From JADJOY01 sp016713535 [NCBI: Deltaproteobacteria bacterium] (GTDB lineage Bacteria; JADJOY01): DNA of 64,000 nt. Every line of letters starts with the position of its first letter. Position 1 is the stretch's first letter. Under the pieces are notes generated by a model. The model did not search any database, was not told the DNA's origin, and worked only from the letters and a program-made list of their open reading frames with translations. The DNA lies in contig JADJOY010000038.1 in the NCBI GenBank assembly GCA_016713535.1, positions 30,608 to 94,607 of the forward strand, read 5' to 3'. Of this stretch, positions 34,431-43,539 are shown in pieces. A program made the position numbers and the translations under genes.

Positions 34431-35152
34431 GCGAAGGGAAGGCGGGCGGCGCGGCGAAGCGCGCGGTGGTGCTGCTCTCGGGCGGGCTCGACTCCGCGAC
34501 GGTGCTCGCGATCGCGAAGTCGCGGGGCTACACCAGCTACGCGCTCACGGTGCGTTACGGCCAGCGCCACGCGAGCGAGGTCGAGGCCGCGCGCCGGGTG
34601 GCGAAGAGCCTCGGCGTGGCAGCCCACCGCGTGATCGATCTCGACCTCAAGGGCTTCGGCGGCTCCGCGCTGGTCGGCGACGGCGACGTGCCTCTCGACC
34701 GCAGCGACGACGAGATCGGCGAGGGCGGGATTCCGGTCACGTACGTGCCGGCGCGCAACACCGTGTTCCTGTCGCTGGCACTCGCCTGGGCCGAGGCGCT
34801 CGGTGGCGCCGATATCTTCATCGGCGTCAACGCCCTCGACTACAGCGGCTATCCGGACTGCCGCCCCGAGTTCATCGAGGCGTTCCGGACGCTCGCCCGG
34901 CTCGCGACCAAGATCGGCGTGACCGGCGAGTACGCGGTCGACGTGCAGGCGCCGCTCGTCGCGATGACCAAGGCCGAGATCATCCGCACCGCCGCCACAC
35001 TCGGCGTCGACCTGGGCCAGACCCACTCGTGCTACCAGCCCGACGACGCGGGCCGCGCGTGCGGGCGCTGCGATAGCTGTCGCCTGCGCAAGAAGGGCTT
35101 CGCCGACGCCGGCGTGCCCGACCCCACGACCTACGCGCCCGGCGCGGGCTGA
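34427..35152 (+). CDS. queC: 7-cyano-7-deazaguanine synthase
   Basis: 241 residues from a GTG overlapping the coaBC stop. The PP-loop ATPase motif is SGGLDS at residues 18-23. [20 protein letters not shown] is the substrate-site signature. The C-terminal zinc site is formed by C202, C212, C215 and C218 ([17 protein letters not shown]). It converts 7-carboxy-7-deazaguanine to preQ0 using ammonia and ATP, for queuosine or archaeosine-like modifications. No other queuosine genes are in the window. Confidence 0.96.
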   Translation: MSEGKAGGAAKRAVVLLSGGLDSATVLAIAKSRGYTSYALTVRYGQRHASEVEAARRVAKSLGVAAHRVIDLDLKGFGGSALVGDGDVPLDRSDDEIGEGGIPVTYVPARNTVFLSLALAWAEALGGADIFIGVNALDYSGYPDCRPEFIEAFRTLARLATKIGVTGEYAVDVQAPLVAMTKAEIIRTAATLGVDLGQTHSCYQPDDAGRACGRCDSCRLRKKGFADAGVPDPTTYAPGAG

Positions 35153-35159
35153 GGCGCGG

Positions 35160-35300
35160 CGCCGAGGGGCCCTGGTTCGGCGGGCCCGCCTCCTGGCGGG
35201 CGGGTGACGGACGGGACGCTGGCGGACGGCCGGGGAGGCCGTTCCACCGAGGGCGATCGCCGTGAGTCGGAGGGCCCGCCTCCTGGCCGGCCGGCGTTCC
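35160..35300. repeat. GC-rich palindromic intergenic repeat, two half copies
   Basis: Between queC and the next small gene, the segment GGGCCCGCCTCCTGG occurs near 35186 (as GGCGGGCCCGCCTCCTGGCGGG) and again near 35272, followed by a complementary CGGGC/GGCCGG arm. It belongs to the family of intergenic palindromes also found near 37020, 50590 and 62135. Confidence 0.5.
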
Positions 35301-35365
35301 CTGACCCTTGCCCGGCGTCGGCGTGGGCACGTAGGCTCGGCTACTTTTTCGCAGGAGGAAGCACC

Positions 35366-35596
35366 ATGGCCGTGGCTTTGCCGACCGATCCCGAGGCGCG
35401 CTTCGCGATGCTGATCGCCACCGACGCCGAGTTCCGCGACGCGTGGAACGAGCTGCTCGCCGACCCCGCCTTCCAGCGCTCCTACGACGCGATCGGCGCG
35501 GGCGGCCAGGCCACGCTTCGCGCCGGGTGGACGCGGGTGTGGGAGAGCGTCCACGGCCCGATCGCACGGGTGGCGAAGGCGAGCGCCGCGGTCTGA
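35366..35596 (+). CDS. Small conserved-looking hypothetical protein
   Basis: 76 residues from the ATG at 35366 behind a strong GGAGGAAG ribosome site. The sequence (PTDPEARFAMLIATDAEFRD, WNELLADPAFQRSYDAIGAGG) is soluble, acidic and probably all helical, with no signal or membrane segment. A possible promoter lies upstream (TTGCCC at 35308, then GTAGGC 17 bases later). I recognise no family. The good ribosome site and codon use support it as a real gene. Confidence 0.65.
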   Translation: MAVALPTDPEARFAMLIATDAEFRDAWNELLADPAFQRSYDAIGAGGQATLRAGWTRVWESVHGPIARVAKASAAV

Positions 35597-35617
35597 GCGG
35601 CGCGGGGCGGATCGGCG

Positions 35618-36664
35618 ATGCGCTCACGTCCGCTGCGCCGCTCGTTCCTCGCGATCACCGCTGCGGCGGCGCTCGCGCCGGCCGGGTGTGGTGGTGACGG
35701 CGGGACCTCGCCCGCCGCCGGCGACGCGGTCGCGTGCCTGGTCGACGCGAGCTGCAACCGCGTGGTCGCGGTGTCGAGCCGCGGCAGCCGCTACTTCGCA
35801 CCGGAAGAGACGGTCGCGGCGAACAGCCTCGGGGTCGACCAGGGCGCCGACGCGGTCTCGTTCGACGTGCGCCGCTCGGCCGACGGGATCGTGGTGCTGA
35901 TGCGCGACGAGATGGTCGACCGCACCTGCAACGGCACCGGCACGGTGAGCGAGCTCACCTTCCCGGCGCTGCGCGGGATCTCGGTGATGCCTCCCGATCA
36001 GCGCGGCGACCTGCTGAGCGAGGAGATGGTGTTCCTCGCCGCCACCGGGCTCAGGGTGCTGGTGCGCACACCGCAGCCCATCCCGACCCTCGACGACGTG
36101 GCGCGCGGTCTCGGGGGTCGCGCCGCGATGGTGATCACCCTCGAGGTGGGCGGCGCCGACGGCGTGGCACAGGTGGTGCGCCAGCTCCGCGCCCTCGGCA
36201 AGCTCGGCGAGACCGTGTTCGTGGCGCGCTCGCTCGCCGAGGCGCGCGCCGTGCTCGGCGAGGACCCAGCCGCCGTGCTGGCCGCGCGGCCGTCGGATTC
36301 GGGTGACTGGACGCAGATGAAGAACGAGCTCGGCGACGCGATCCGGATCGTCAAGATGAACCCGGGCGATCCGGGCTTCGACGCCGTGAAGAACGACGTC
36401 CACGCGAGTGGCCGCAAGCTCTTCGTCGAGCTCCTGGGCGACACCGACAACCTCGCGACCCTCGCCCAGCGCACCGCGCTCCAGCAGGGTGCGCCCGCGA
36501 CCGAGGCGCTCGCCGCCGCGCGCTACGTCTACCAGCTCGCCTACGACTCGACCCGGCTCCGCATGGCGGAGACCGACCGCATCGACACCGTCGCGCCGTT
36601 CACCGACGACTACAACCTGGCGCTCGGCTCGAACCCGGTCCCACCCGCGCCTCCGGGCGGCTGA
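35618..36664 (+). CDS. GDPD-fold lipoprotein lacking catalytic residues
   Basis: 348 residues. The lipoprotein signal ends at C24 (ALAPAGC). The rest aligns with glycerophosphodiester phosphodiesterases: SRGSRYFAPEETVAANSLGVDQGAD corresponds to the AHRG...PENT...GAD block, SFDVRRSADGIVVLMRDEMVDRTCNGTGTV to the ExD...HD...RTT.G.G block. The general acid/base histidines are S54 and R96 here, and the metal-binding Glu is S81; D83 and D97 remain. The enzyme is therefore probably inactive on glycerophosphodiesters. A binding or structural role in the periplasm is possible. It follows the small gene by 21 bases. Confidence 0.72.
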   Translation: MRSRPLRRSFLAITAAAALAPAGCGGDGGTSPAAGDAVACLVDASCNRVVAVSSRGSRYFAPEETVAANSLGVDQGADAVSFDVRRSADGIVVLMRDEMVDRTCNGTGTVSELTFPALRGISVMPPDQRGDLLSEEMVFLAATGLRVLVRTPQPIPTLDDVARGLGGRAAMVITLEVGGADGVAQVVRQLRALGKLGETVFVARSLAEARAVLGEDPAAVLAARPSDSGDWTQMKNELGDAIRIVKMNPGDPGFDAVKNDVHASGRKLFVELLGDTDNLATLAQRTALQQGAPATEALAAARYVYQLAYDSTRLRMAETDRIDTVAPFTDDYNLALGSNPVPPAPPGG

Positions 36665-36668
36665 GCTC

Positions 36669-36920
36669 GCCACGGGCGGGGACGGGCCCCGCCGCTACGG
36701 TCGCGTCACCGGCACGCCCCTCCGTAGGGGCGGCCCCTGTGGCCGCCCGCCCCCGGCCGCATTCCGCGGGGTGGCGTCGCGTGCGGGGACAGGCGCCGCC
36801 CCTACGATCGCGTCACCGGCACACCCCTCCGTAGGGGCGGCCCCTGTGGCCGCCCGCCCCCGGCCGCATTCCACGGGGTGGCGTCGCGGGCGGGGACAGG
36901 CCCCGCCCCTACGATCGTGG
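36669..36920. repeat. Tandem repeat, 107-bp unit, about 2.3 copies
   Basis: TCGCGTCACCGGCAC occurs at 36701 and again at 36808, a period of 107. Each unit holds GTAGGGGCGGCCCCTGTGG, then a CCCCGGCCGCATTCC block and GGGGACAGG, and ends with CCGCCCCTACGATCG. The first and last parts are inverted, so each unit can fold into one long hairpin. A partial copy precedes the array at 36669-36700. The array lies between the convergent GDPD and AtoE genes. Confidence 0.85.
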
Positions 36921-36937
36921 CCAATCAGACGATCGGG

Positions 36938-37098
36938 GAGGGGCACGCGCCGCGTGCCCGGCGATACGACGACGGCCCATGCGTCGCCGTGGGGATCGAT
37001 CCCTGTCCGAGCCCTGGCACCCGGTTCGGAGGGCCCGCCTGCGGCGGGCCGGCCTCGCCGCGGGCGGGGACAGGCCCCGCCCCTACGGAGGCCGGCCG
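36938..37098. repeat. Interspersed GC-rich repeat (GCACGCG/CGCGTGC palindrome family)
   Basis: It starts with GGGGCACGCGCCGCGTGCC and CGGCGATACG, then passes through GGAGGGCCCGCCTGCGG with its inverted arm. It ends with GGGGACAGGCCCCGCCCC, shared with the adjacent 107-bp array. The same blocks recur at 50,512-50,680 and in part near 43,630-43,970, 62,060-62,180 and 63,445-63,510. I see no coding content. Confidence 0.75.
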
Positions 37099-37106
37099 CC
37101 TGGAGA

Positions 37107-38507
37107 TCACAGCGGGTAGGGCAGCGTCGTGCCGAGCGCCGTGACGAGCACCACCACCAGCGGGAAGAGCACGAGCGCCACCAGGAACGTGAACCCCATC
37201 ACGTCGCGCGCGCGCAGGCCGAGGAGCGCGAGCACCGGCAGCATCCAGAACGGCTGCACCAGGTTGGCGATCGCTTCGCCCAGGTCGTAGCAGCTCACCG
37301 TCCAGCCGATGTGGACGCCCAGCTCATGGGCCGCGCGGATCACGTAGGGCGCCTCGATGATCCACTTGCCGCCGCCCGACGGCACGAACACGCCGAGCAC
37401 CGCCGAGTAGGCGGCCACCAGCGCCGGGAACGTGAGCTTGGTGGACACGCCCACGAAGAGGTGCGCGATCTTCGCGTTGAGCGAGGTGGTCGCGATCATC
37501 CCCGAGATGGCCCGGTAGAACGGGAACTGGAGCAGCACCCCCCACGTCGCGGGCGTGGCGTCGCGGACCGCCTTCATGATCCGCGCCGGCGTGCGGTGGA
37601 GCGCGAAGCCCACCAGCAGCATCGCGAGGTTGATCGTGTTGACCGTGAGCCCGGTGATCCCGGTCCTGCGCAGCGAGAGGAAGAGATAGGTGCCGCCGAG
37701 CGCCACGATCGCGAGCGTGAGCGCCGGCGAGTGCTCGAGCCGCTCGCCCGGGGTGCGGGGCGCGGGCAGCTCGTCGGCGGCGTCGAGCGGCGGGCCGAGG
37801 TCGATCCCGAGCGCCGCGGCGTCGCGGGCGCGAGCGCCGCGCGGCGCGGCGAGCGCCATCACCGCCGTCACCACGACGATCTCGATCGCGACCGCGACGA
37901 AGCTCTGCCACAGGAAGATGGTGTGGTCGAAGCGCACGATCCCGTCGGCGATCACGCCGTCGTGGGCGACGATGTCCCGCACCGCCTTGGGCAGCGCGCT
38001 CGCGGTCGCCATCTGCAGCGCGGCCGAGCCCGAGAGCCCCTGCGCCCACACGCTGCCGAGCCCCAGGAACGCCGCCGCCGCGAGCGCCCGGTAGTCCACA
38101 CCGCGGGTGCGCCGCGCCAGCTCCTTCGCGAGCACCGCCGAGAAGATCAGGCTGAATCCCCAGTTGAACCACGACGACACCATCGCGAAGAGCGCCACGG
38201 TGGCGACCGCGCCGCGCGGCCCGTGGGGCGCGTGATCCGCGATGAACCCGATCGCGCGGTAGACGGGCCGCGACGACGCCACCACGTAGCCGGTCACGAT
38301 CACCAGCGCCATCTGCATGGTGAACGCGAGCAGCTCGGGGAAGCCGTTCCCCCACGCCTCGACGAGCTTCAGCGCGGGCTCGCCGACCGCGAGCCCGGCG
38401 GCGAACACCAGCACGGTCGCGCCGAGCGCGAACACGAACGCGTCCGGCAGCCAGCGCTCCGCGAACGCCGTGAAGCGCTCGGCGACGCGCGCCAGCCCGC
38501 CGCTCAA
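37107..38507 (-). CDS. atoE: AtoE-family short-chain fatty acid transporter
   Basis: 466 residues, start TTG 38507 overlapping the GNAT stop (TTGA). About twelve spans. AtoE signatures include FTAFAERWLPDAFVFALGATV, SSWFNWGFSLIFSAVLAKELARR, a VFVPSGGGKWIIEAPYV loop, and YDLGEAIANLVQPFWMLPVL near the end. E. coli AtoE takes up acetoacetate and other short-chain fatty acids; here no ato operon is adjacent, so the substrate is uncertain. It is co-directional with and overlaps the acetyltransferase gene. Confidence 0.9.
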   Translation of the reverse strand: MSGGLARVAERFTAFAERWLPDAFVFALGATVLVFAAGLAVGEPALKLVEAWGNGFPELLAFTMQMALVIVTGYVVASSRPVYRAIGFIADHAPHGPRGAVATVALFAMVSSWFNWGFSLIFSAVLAKELARRTRGVDYRALAAAAFLGLGSVWAQGLSGSAALQMATASALPKAVRDIVAHDGVIADGIVRFDHTIFLWQSFVAVAIEIVVVTAVMALAAPRGARARDAAALGIDLGPPLDAADELPAPRTPGERLEHSPALTLAIVALGGTYLFLSLRRTGITGLTVNTINLAMLLVGFALHRTPARIMKAVRDATPATWGVLLQFPFYRAISGMIATTSLNAKIAHLFVGVSTKLTFPALVAAYSAVLGVFVPSGGGKWIIEAPYVIRAAHELGVHIGWTVSCYDLGEAIANLVQPFWMLPVLALLGLRARDVMGFTFLVALVLFPLVVVLVTALGTTLPYPL

Positions 38508-39157
38508 CGCTTCTTGCCCTGCCTGTGGTTGGGCGGACTCGGCTGGTTGGGCCGATCGGCGCGCGGCGGGTTCGCCGGTGCGGGCGGCTCGGACGAGCCG
38601 AGAGGCAGGGACATCGAGGCGGAGGGGGCGGCGGGGGGCTTGGCCGCGGGCGCCGGTTCCGGCGCCGGGATCGGCGTGCCGGCCGCGAGCGCGGGGAGAG
38701 CCTCGCCGCTCACGCGGTGCACGGTCCACTCCTCGAGCGCCCGCGAGCCCTGGCTGCGATAGAAGCGGATCGCCGGCTCGTTCCAGTCGAGGACCGCCCA
38801 CTCGAAGCGCCCGCAGCCGCGCTCCACCGCGAGCGCCGCGAGGTGCTGGAGCAGTGCTTTGCCGACGCCGTTCTGGCGCGCCTCGGGGAGCACGAACAGG
38901 TCCTCGAGGTAGATCCCCGGCTGGGCGAGGAACGTCGAGAAGGTGTGGAAGAAGAGCGCGAAGCCGACCGGCGCCGCGTCGAGCTCGGCGATCACGCACT
39001 CGGCGTAGCGCTGTCCGCCGAAGAGCGCGCGGCGCAGGCGCTCGGGAGTCGCCACCACCTCGTGGGAGAGCTTCTCGTACTCGGCGAGCTTGCCGATGAA
39101 GCCGAGGATCAGCTCGACGTCGGCGGGGTTCGAGGGGCGGATGGAGATCGTCGCCAT
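38504..39157 (-). CDS. GNAT N-acetyltransferase (SSAT-like) with Pro-rich tail
   Basis: 217 residues. The GNAT core covers the first 155: ISIRPSNPADVELILGFI, YLEDLFVLPEARQNGVGKALLQHLA (acetyl-CoA pyrophosphate loop) and WAVLDWNEPAIRFYRSQGS. These features match diamine/spermidine acetyltransferase-like enzymes. The last 60 residues are an Ala/Pro-rich low-complexity extension ending in RQGKKR that is not part of the fold. Its stop overlaps the AtoE start, so the two are co-transcribed. Confidence 0.88.
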   Translation of the reverse strand: MATISIRPSNPADVELILGFIGKLAEYEKLSHEVVATPERLRRALFGGQRYAECVIAELDAAPVGFALFFHTFSTFLAQPGIYLEDLFVLPEARQNGVGKALLQHLAALAVERGCGRFEWAVLDWNEPAIRFYRSQGSRALEEWTVHRVSGEALPALAAGTPIPAPEPAPAAKPPAAPSASMSLPLGSSEPPAPANPPRADRPNQPSPPNHRQGKKR

Positions 39158-39564
39158 GAGTGCGGAGCCCGTGGCACGTGACGCGTCACGGAGCCCCGTT
39201 CATTTGCCCCGCTTTGGCCACCGAGGCAAGCGGGTGGAGGTGGCGGGCCGCGCGGAGAATCGTCCCCGTCTGCGCCTCGAATCCGTACCGATCCGACCCC
39301 GCAAGAGGCGGCGCTGGATGCCCCATACGGCCTCTAGAATGGCAGTTTTCGCAGGGAATCGCACGAAAATCGACTGTGGAGCTTTAGCTTTACAAAAACC
39401 GTGGAGCAGTTGCTTTACGATTTTGTATAGCAAGTGCTTTACAACGCGTGCCGCGCGACGACCCCCCCGGCGCCGGCGCCGGGAGGCGGGCCCTCCGAAG
39501 GTGGTGCGCCGGTCGCCGACGGCGGTAGGGAGGGCGCGCGAAAGGCCGCGCCGCGGCCGTCGTC
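39158..39564. other. 407-bp intergenic region with AT-rich core and GCTTTAC repeats
   Basis: No gene is visible. From about 39340 to 39445 the DNA is much less GC-rich than its surroundings. It holds three direct copies of GCTTTAC (39387, 39412 and 39436; spacing 25 and 24 bases); the first two are each preceded by GTGGAGC. This spacing would put sites on nearly the same DNA face. It may be the upstream control region of the GNAT-AtoE pair (minus strand), but I could not settle on a promoter. Confidence 0.5.
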
Positions 39565-40442
39565 TCAGCCGAGGACGGCCGCGACCCGCTCGAGCTCGTC
39601 GGGATCGGACGTGGTGGGGACGAGGAGCAATTCGTCGGTGCCGAGGTCACGCACCATCGTCACCGCCTCGCGGAGCCTGGACGTCGAGCGCACCTGGCAC
39701 ATCGAACGAAGCTGTTCGGCGTCGGTCTCGCCGAAGAAGCCGAGGTAGCGGCGCAGGTAGGTGTCCATCTGCTCCTCGGCGTTCGCACCGAGCGCGAACC
39801 AGAAGCTGGTCACGAGCCGCGGCGGCGCGGCGCGGCCCTCCTCGGCCCACGCCGCCCGCGCGCCCTCGAACTGGAACGCGATCTCGTCGGCCGACGGCGC
39901 GAAGCTGAAGCCGCAGATGCCGTCGGCCCAGCGCGCCGCGCGGCGCAGCGAGGTGGGCAGGAGCGAGCCCGCGAGGATCTCCGGTCCGCCCGGCTGGAGC
40001 GGCGCCGGCTCGATCGGGTCGGCGCCCTCGACCACACGTTCGCCCGCCCACGCCCGGCGCATCAGCGCCACGTCGTCCTCGAGGCGCTTGAGCCGCTTGC
40101 CGTCGAACGGGATGCCCGCGGCGCGGTAGTCGTCCTCGCGGGCGCCCACGCCGAGACCCAGCACCAACCGCCCACCGGAGAGGACGTCGAGCGTCGCCAT
40201 GCGCTTGGCGAGCACGAGCGGCGCGTGGAGCGGCCCGACCAGTACCGTGAACGCGAGCCGCACGCGCTCGGTGACGGCGGCGGCGACCGACATCGTCACC
40301 AGCGCTTCGGGGTTGGGAAGGTGATGCGCTCGCCGACCGCGAGCGTCGAGAACGGCCCCGCGTCGATCCGCCGGCACCACGCGAGCACCGTGGCGCGATC
40401 GAGCCCGGGCACCATGACGGGCAGGTTCATGCCGATCTTCAT
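39565..40442 (-). CDS. LLM-class (luciferase-like, F420/FMN) oxidoreductase (frameshifted)
   Basis: The gene starts at the ATG at 40442 with MKIGMNLPVMVPGLDRATVLAWCRRID and LAVGERITFP, a canonical luciferase-like N terminus. The rest is in another frame: NPEALVTMSVAAAVTERVRLAFTVLVGPLHAPLVLAKRMATLDVLSGGRLVLGLGVG to the stop at 39565. The slip is at the GGG of 40315-40317. One added G (a C in the coding strand) would give ITFPNPEAL without interruption. LVLGLGVGAREDDYRAAG is the cofactor-loop motif. It would reduce or oxidise an unknown substrate with F420H2 or FMN. Confidence 0.86.
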
Positions 40443-40486
40443 GCGGCCGTTCTACCGCGAGGCGCGCCCGCCGGCGCTGGCGTGGG

Positions 40487-43400
40487 TCAGCGATCGGCGC
40501 CGGCGCTCGCTTGCGCGTGCTCGTTCACCTTGGCGAGCACTTCCTCGACCTCGGCTGTCCGATTCTCGGCGGGGATCGCGGTCCTCAGCGCCTCCGCCCA
40601 CATGGACGGGTCCGCGTCGCCCAGATCGCGCACGTTCCCGATCAGCTCGCCGAGGGCGTCGACGACGGTGTCGACCGCGGGGCCGAGGCGCTTGGCGTCG
40701 GCTGCGGAAAGCGGCCGCACCAGCGTCTCGCGCAGGGTGGACTTCACCATCTCCCGCATCCCCGACCAGTCGCCGATGCGCAGCACCACGCCCTCGCGGG
40801 TCTCGCCGCCGCGCACCTGGACCTGCGTCGAGGTCATCGAGGCGAGCGAGTCGTCGCGGTCCGGACCTGGCGAAGTCGCCATGAGCGTCCACGTCCCGGG
40901 TCCGAGACCCGTCACCGTGAACGTGCCCTCGGCGTCCGTCGAGCCGGGCGCGTCCCCGCTCGTCGGGAGATCCTCGTCGTCCTCGCCGTGGGCGCGGAAC
41001 GCCATGACGGTCATCCCCGCGCGAGGAGTCCCGTTCGCCTCGAGGACGCGGCCCTTCACGGTTGCGCCCTTGGTGAGGCGCACCGTCCCCGCATCGAGCT
41101 GTCCGGTGGCGCTCGTCGAGAACGGCCCGAGTCGCTGCGAGGCGTAGCCGCTCGCGCTGACCGTGGGCCGATGCTTCTCGCCGCCGGTCGCCGCGACCTC
41201 GAACTCGCCGGTGGCGGACGTCATGGGCCGATAGTCGATGCGGAACGACTGGATGGGCTGGCCCGTCGCCGCATCCACCACCCGGCCGACGATGCGTGGC
41301 GCCGGGGTCAGCTCGATCCGCACGTCGGTCGTGCCGCTCGCCACGCCCGGCCGCTCCGCCGCCTGGTAGGCGTCCTGGCTCGCCTTCAGCTCGTAGGTGC
41401 CGCGCTCGAGCGCGGCCAGGTGGAAGTGACCGTCGGCCGTGCTCTCGGTTCGGTTGCGGTACCAGTCGAAGCGCTCGCTGGCTTCGTTGCGTTCGGGTCG
41501 CGCGTAGATCGTGGCGCCCGCCACCGGCTCCCCCTTCGGGTTCACGACCTGGCCTTCGATCACCTCGCCGCGGGTGAGCCGGATGGTGATCCCGTCCACC
41601 ACCTGCTCGCGCGCGATCTCGACCGGTCCGTGCTCGGCGCGGATCATCCCCTGGCCGCTCGCGGCCACGTCGAAGCGGCCCTCGGGGACGCCGCGGAGCT
41701 CGAACGTGCCGTCTCGCTTGGTCTTCGCCGTCGGCAGCTTCGCGTCGCCGTCGGTGTGGCCGCTCCGACTCTTGCGCTCGGTCGGATCCCGATGGCGGCT
41801 CAGCTCGATGGCGAGCCCCCCGAGTGGCCCTTCCTCCGGGACCGTCACGGAGCCGCGGATCGTGCCGCCCTTGTCCAGGATCACGTCGAGGTGCGCGCCG
41901 TGCTCGGTGCCGCCGGCGGGCACCTCGGCGCGCTTGGCGATGTAGTCGGGATGGCTCACGAGCACCGTCAGCCCGTCGCCCTTCGTGCCACTCGGATCCC
42001 ACGTGTACTCGTGCTTTCCGGTCAGCCCTTCGATCCGGTAGCGGCCCTTGGAGTCGCTCTTCGCTGTCTTGCCCGAGCGATCGTAGGGACGGATCTCGGC
42101 ACCGGCGATCGGCTGGCCGTCGCTGTCGGCCACGACTCCTTCGAGCGCGGCGCTCGGCGCCAGCGCCAGATCGAGCGCGTGGTTCTCGCGAGCGGTCACC
42201 GTCACGGCGACCTCGTCGGCCAGGTGCGCGTCGGCCGCCTCGACCTCGATCGAGTAGGCACCGGGCGGCACGCCGGTGATCTGGTAGTGGCCGTCGCCGT
42301 CGCTCCACGCCTCGCGCACCGCGCCGCGGTGCTCCTGGTGGAGGCCGACCTTGGCGCCGACCACGGGAGCGTTCGTGCTCGTCACCAGCGCGCGGCCCGA
42401 GATCGTGGCGCCCTCGTCGAGGCGCAACACGAGGTCGTCCTTGGTCTCGCCTCTGGCGAGCGCCACCTGCTCGATCCGTTCGGAGGTCTGCGTGCCCTTC
42501 TCGGCCCACACCTTGTACTTGCCCGCATCGAGGTCCTCGATGCGGAAGGCGCCGTCGCGATCGGTGTGGGGACTCTCGCCTTCGGCGCCCACGACCTGCA
42601 CCACGGCGTCCGCCACCGCGGCGCCGCCCTCGTCGTGGACGTGACCCGCGATCACCCCGCCGCGCTCGAGCGACAGCACCACGTCTTGACCGGGATCGAC
42701 GTTACTCTCCGCGGCGGACGCGAAGCCGCGTGCCGACGCGTAGAGGAAGTAGGTGGCGCTGCCGAGAGACGGGACCACGAAGCGGCCGTCGCCTCCGCTC
42801 ACGGCGCGGCCGATACCGCCGACCTCGAGCTCCGAGAGCGCCACCACCGTGACCCCCGCGAGGGGACTGTTGCCCGACGTTCGCACCGAGCCGCGCACCT
42901 CGACCGCGGGAGCGAGAGTGATCTCGACGGGGGAGTCGCTGGCGCCACCGATCGCCACGTTGGACGCGGCGCTCACCGCCATCCCCGGCGCGCGCGCCCA
43001 CACGCGGTAGCGGTCACGCGGGATGCCGGCGAAGCCGAACGAGCCGTCGGTGCGGGTGGACGCGGTGGCTTGCGCCGGCGGCTCCGCGCCGGCTTTGCGG
43101 ACCAGCTCGGGCAGGAGCTTCTTCGCGCGTGCGCAGCGGCACTGCACGAGCAGCTCGCCGCAGTTGCAGTCGCAGAGCTTCTTGACCAGCGGCGTGAGCG
43201 ACAGCACCGACTCGGAGGCGAGCTTCACGGTGGCGCCGGGCACCGGCTTGCCGGCGATGTCGATCACGCGCCCCGTGAGAGCGAGCTCGCCGCGCAGCAC
43301 TGGAAGGCGTGCGGGCGCGGGCTCGGCGGCGGCGGGTGGCGGCGTGGCCGTCGAGGCCGCCTCCGCGTGGGGGCCTGCGACGGGCGTGTCACGCGCGAGC

Positions 43401-43501
43401 GGAGGGGGATGCTCGGCGGGGCGCGGCCGAAGCGTCCACCACGCCGCACCCGCACCAAGGGCGAGCAGGCCGACGACGATGAGCAAAACCCGTAGTCGCA
43501 T
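40487..43501 (-). CDS. Membrane-anchored multi-domain CarboxypepD_reg protein (paralogue A)
   Basis: 1004 residues from the ATG at 43501; the frame stays open upstream only because it crosses the 97-bp repeats. A signal anchor (LRVLLIVVGLLALGAGAAWW) and a Pro/Ala linker are followed by about nine tandem beta-sandwich repeats of the carboxypeptidase-regulatory type (GRVIDIAGKPVPGATVKL; GVVADSDGQPIAGAEIRP; GQVVNPKGEPVAGATIYA). The first repeat has an inserted cysteine cluster, C110, C112, C114, C121 and C123 (CDCNCGELLVQCRC). The last 95 residues are helical (DWSGMREMVKSTLRETLV to EEVLAKVNEHA) and are shared with the next two genes. Probably periplasmic; function unknown. Confidence 0.8.
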   Translation of the reverse strand: MRLRVLLIVVGLLALGAGAAWWTLRPRPAEHPPPLARDTPVAGPHAEAASTATPPPAAAEPAPARLPVLRGELALTGRVIDIAGKPVPGATVKLASESVLSLTPLVKKLCDCNCGELLVQCRCARAKKLLPELVRKAGAEPPAQATASTRTDGSFGFAGIPRDRYRVWARAPGMAVSAASNVAIGGASDSPVEITLAPAVEVRGSVRTSGNSPLAGVTVVALSELEVGGIGRAVSGGDGRFVVPSLGSATYFLYASARGFASAAESNVDPGQDVVLSLERGGVIAGHVHDEGGAAVADAVVQVVGAEGESPHTDRDGAFRIEDLDAGKYKVWAEKGTQTSERIEQVALARGETKDDLVLRLDEGATISGRALVTSTNAPVVGAKVGLHQEHRGAVREAWSDGDGHYQITGVPPGAYSIEVEAADAHLADEVAVTVTARENHALDLALAPSAALEGVVADSDGQPIAGAEIRPYDRSGKTAKSDSKGRYRIEGLTGKHEYTWDPSGTKGDGLTVLVSHPDYIAKRAEVPAGGTEHGAHLDVILDKGGTIRGSVTVPEEGPLGGLAIELSRHRDPTERKSRSGHTDGDAKLPTAKTKRDGTFELRGVPEGRFDVAASGQGMIRAEHGPVEIAREQVVDGITIRLTRGEVIEGQVVNPKGEPVAGATIYARPERNEASERFDWYRNRTESTADGHFHLAALERGTYELKASQDAYQAAERPGVASGTTDVRIELTPAPRIVGRVVDAATGQPIQSFRIDYRPMTSATGEFEVAATGGEKHRPTVSASGYASQRLGPFSTSATGQLDAGTVRLTKGATVKGRVLEANGTPRAGMTVMAFRAHGEDDEDLPTSGDAPGSTDAEGTFTVTGLGPGTWTLMATSPGPDRDDSLASMTSTQVQVRGGETREGVVLRIGDWSGMREMVKSTLRETLVRPLSAADAKRLGPAVDTVVDALGELIGNVRDLGDADPSMWAEALRTAIPAENRTAEVEEVLAKVNEHAQASAGADR

Positions 43502-43539
43502 GAGGATTACGACGCAGCATACGCTGCCGTCGTCGCGGG

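Noticed and set aside
39330-39450. A defined sigma-70 promoter in the AT-rich island
   Set aside because: Several half-matches (TTTACA, TATAGC, TTGTAA) exist on both strands, but none has both boxes at acceptable spacing.
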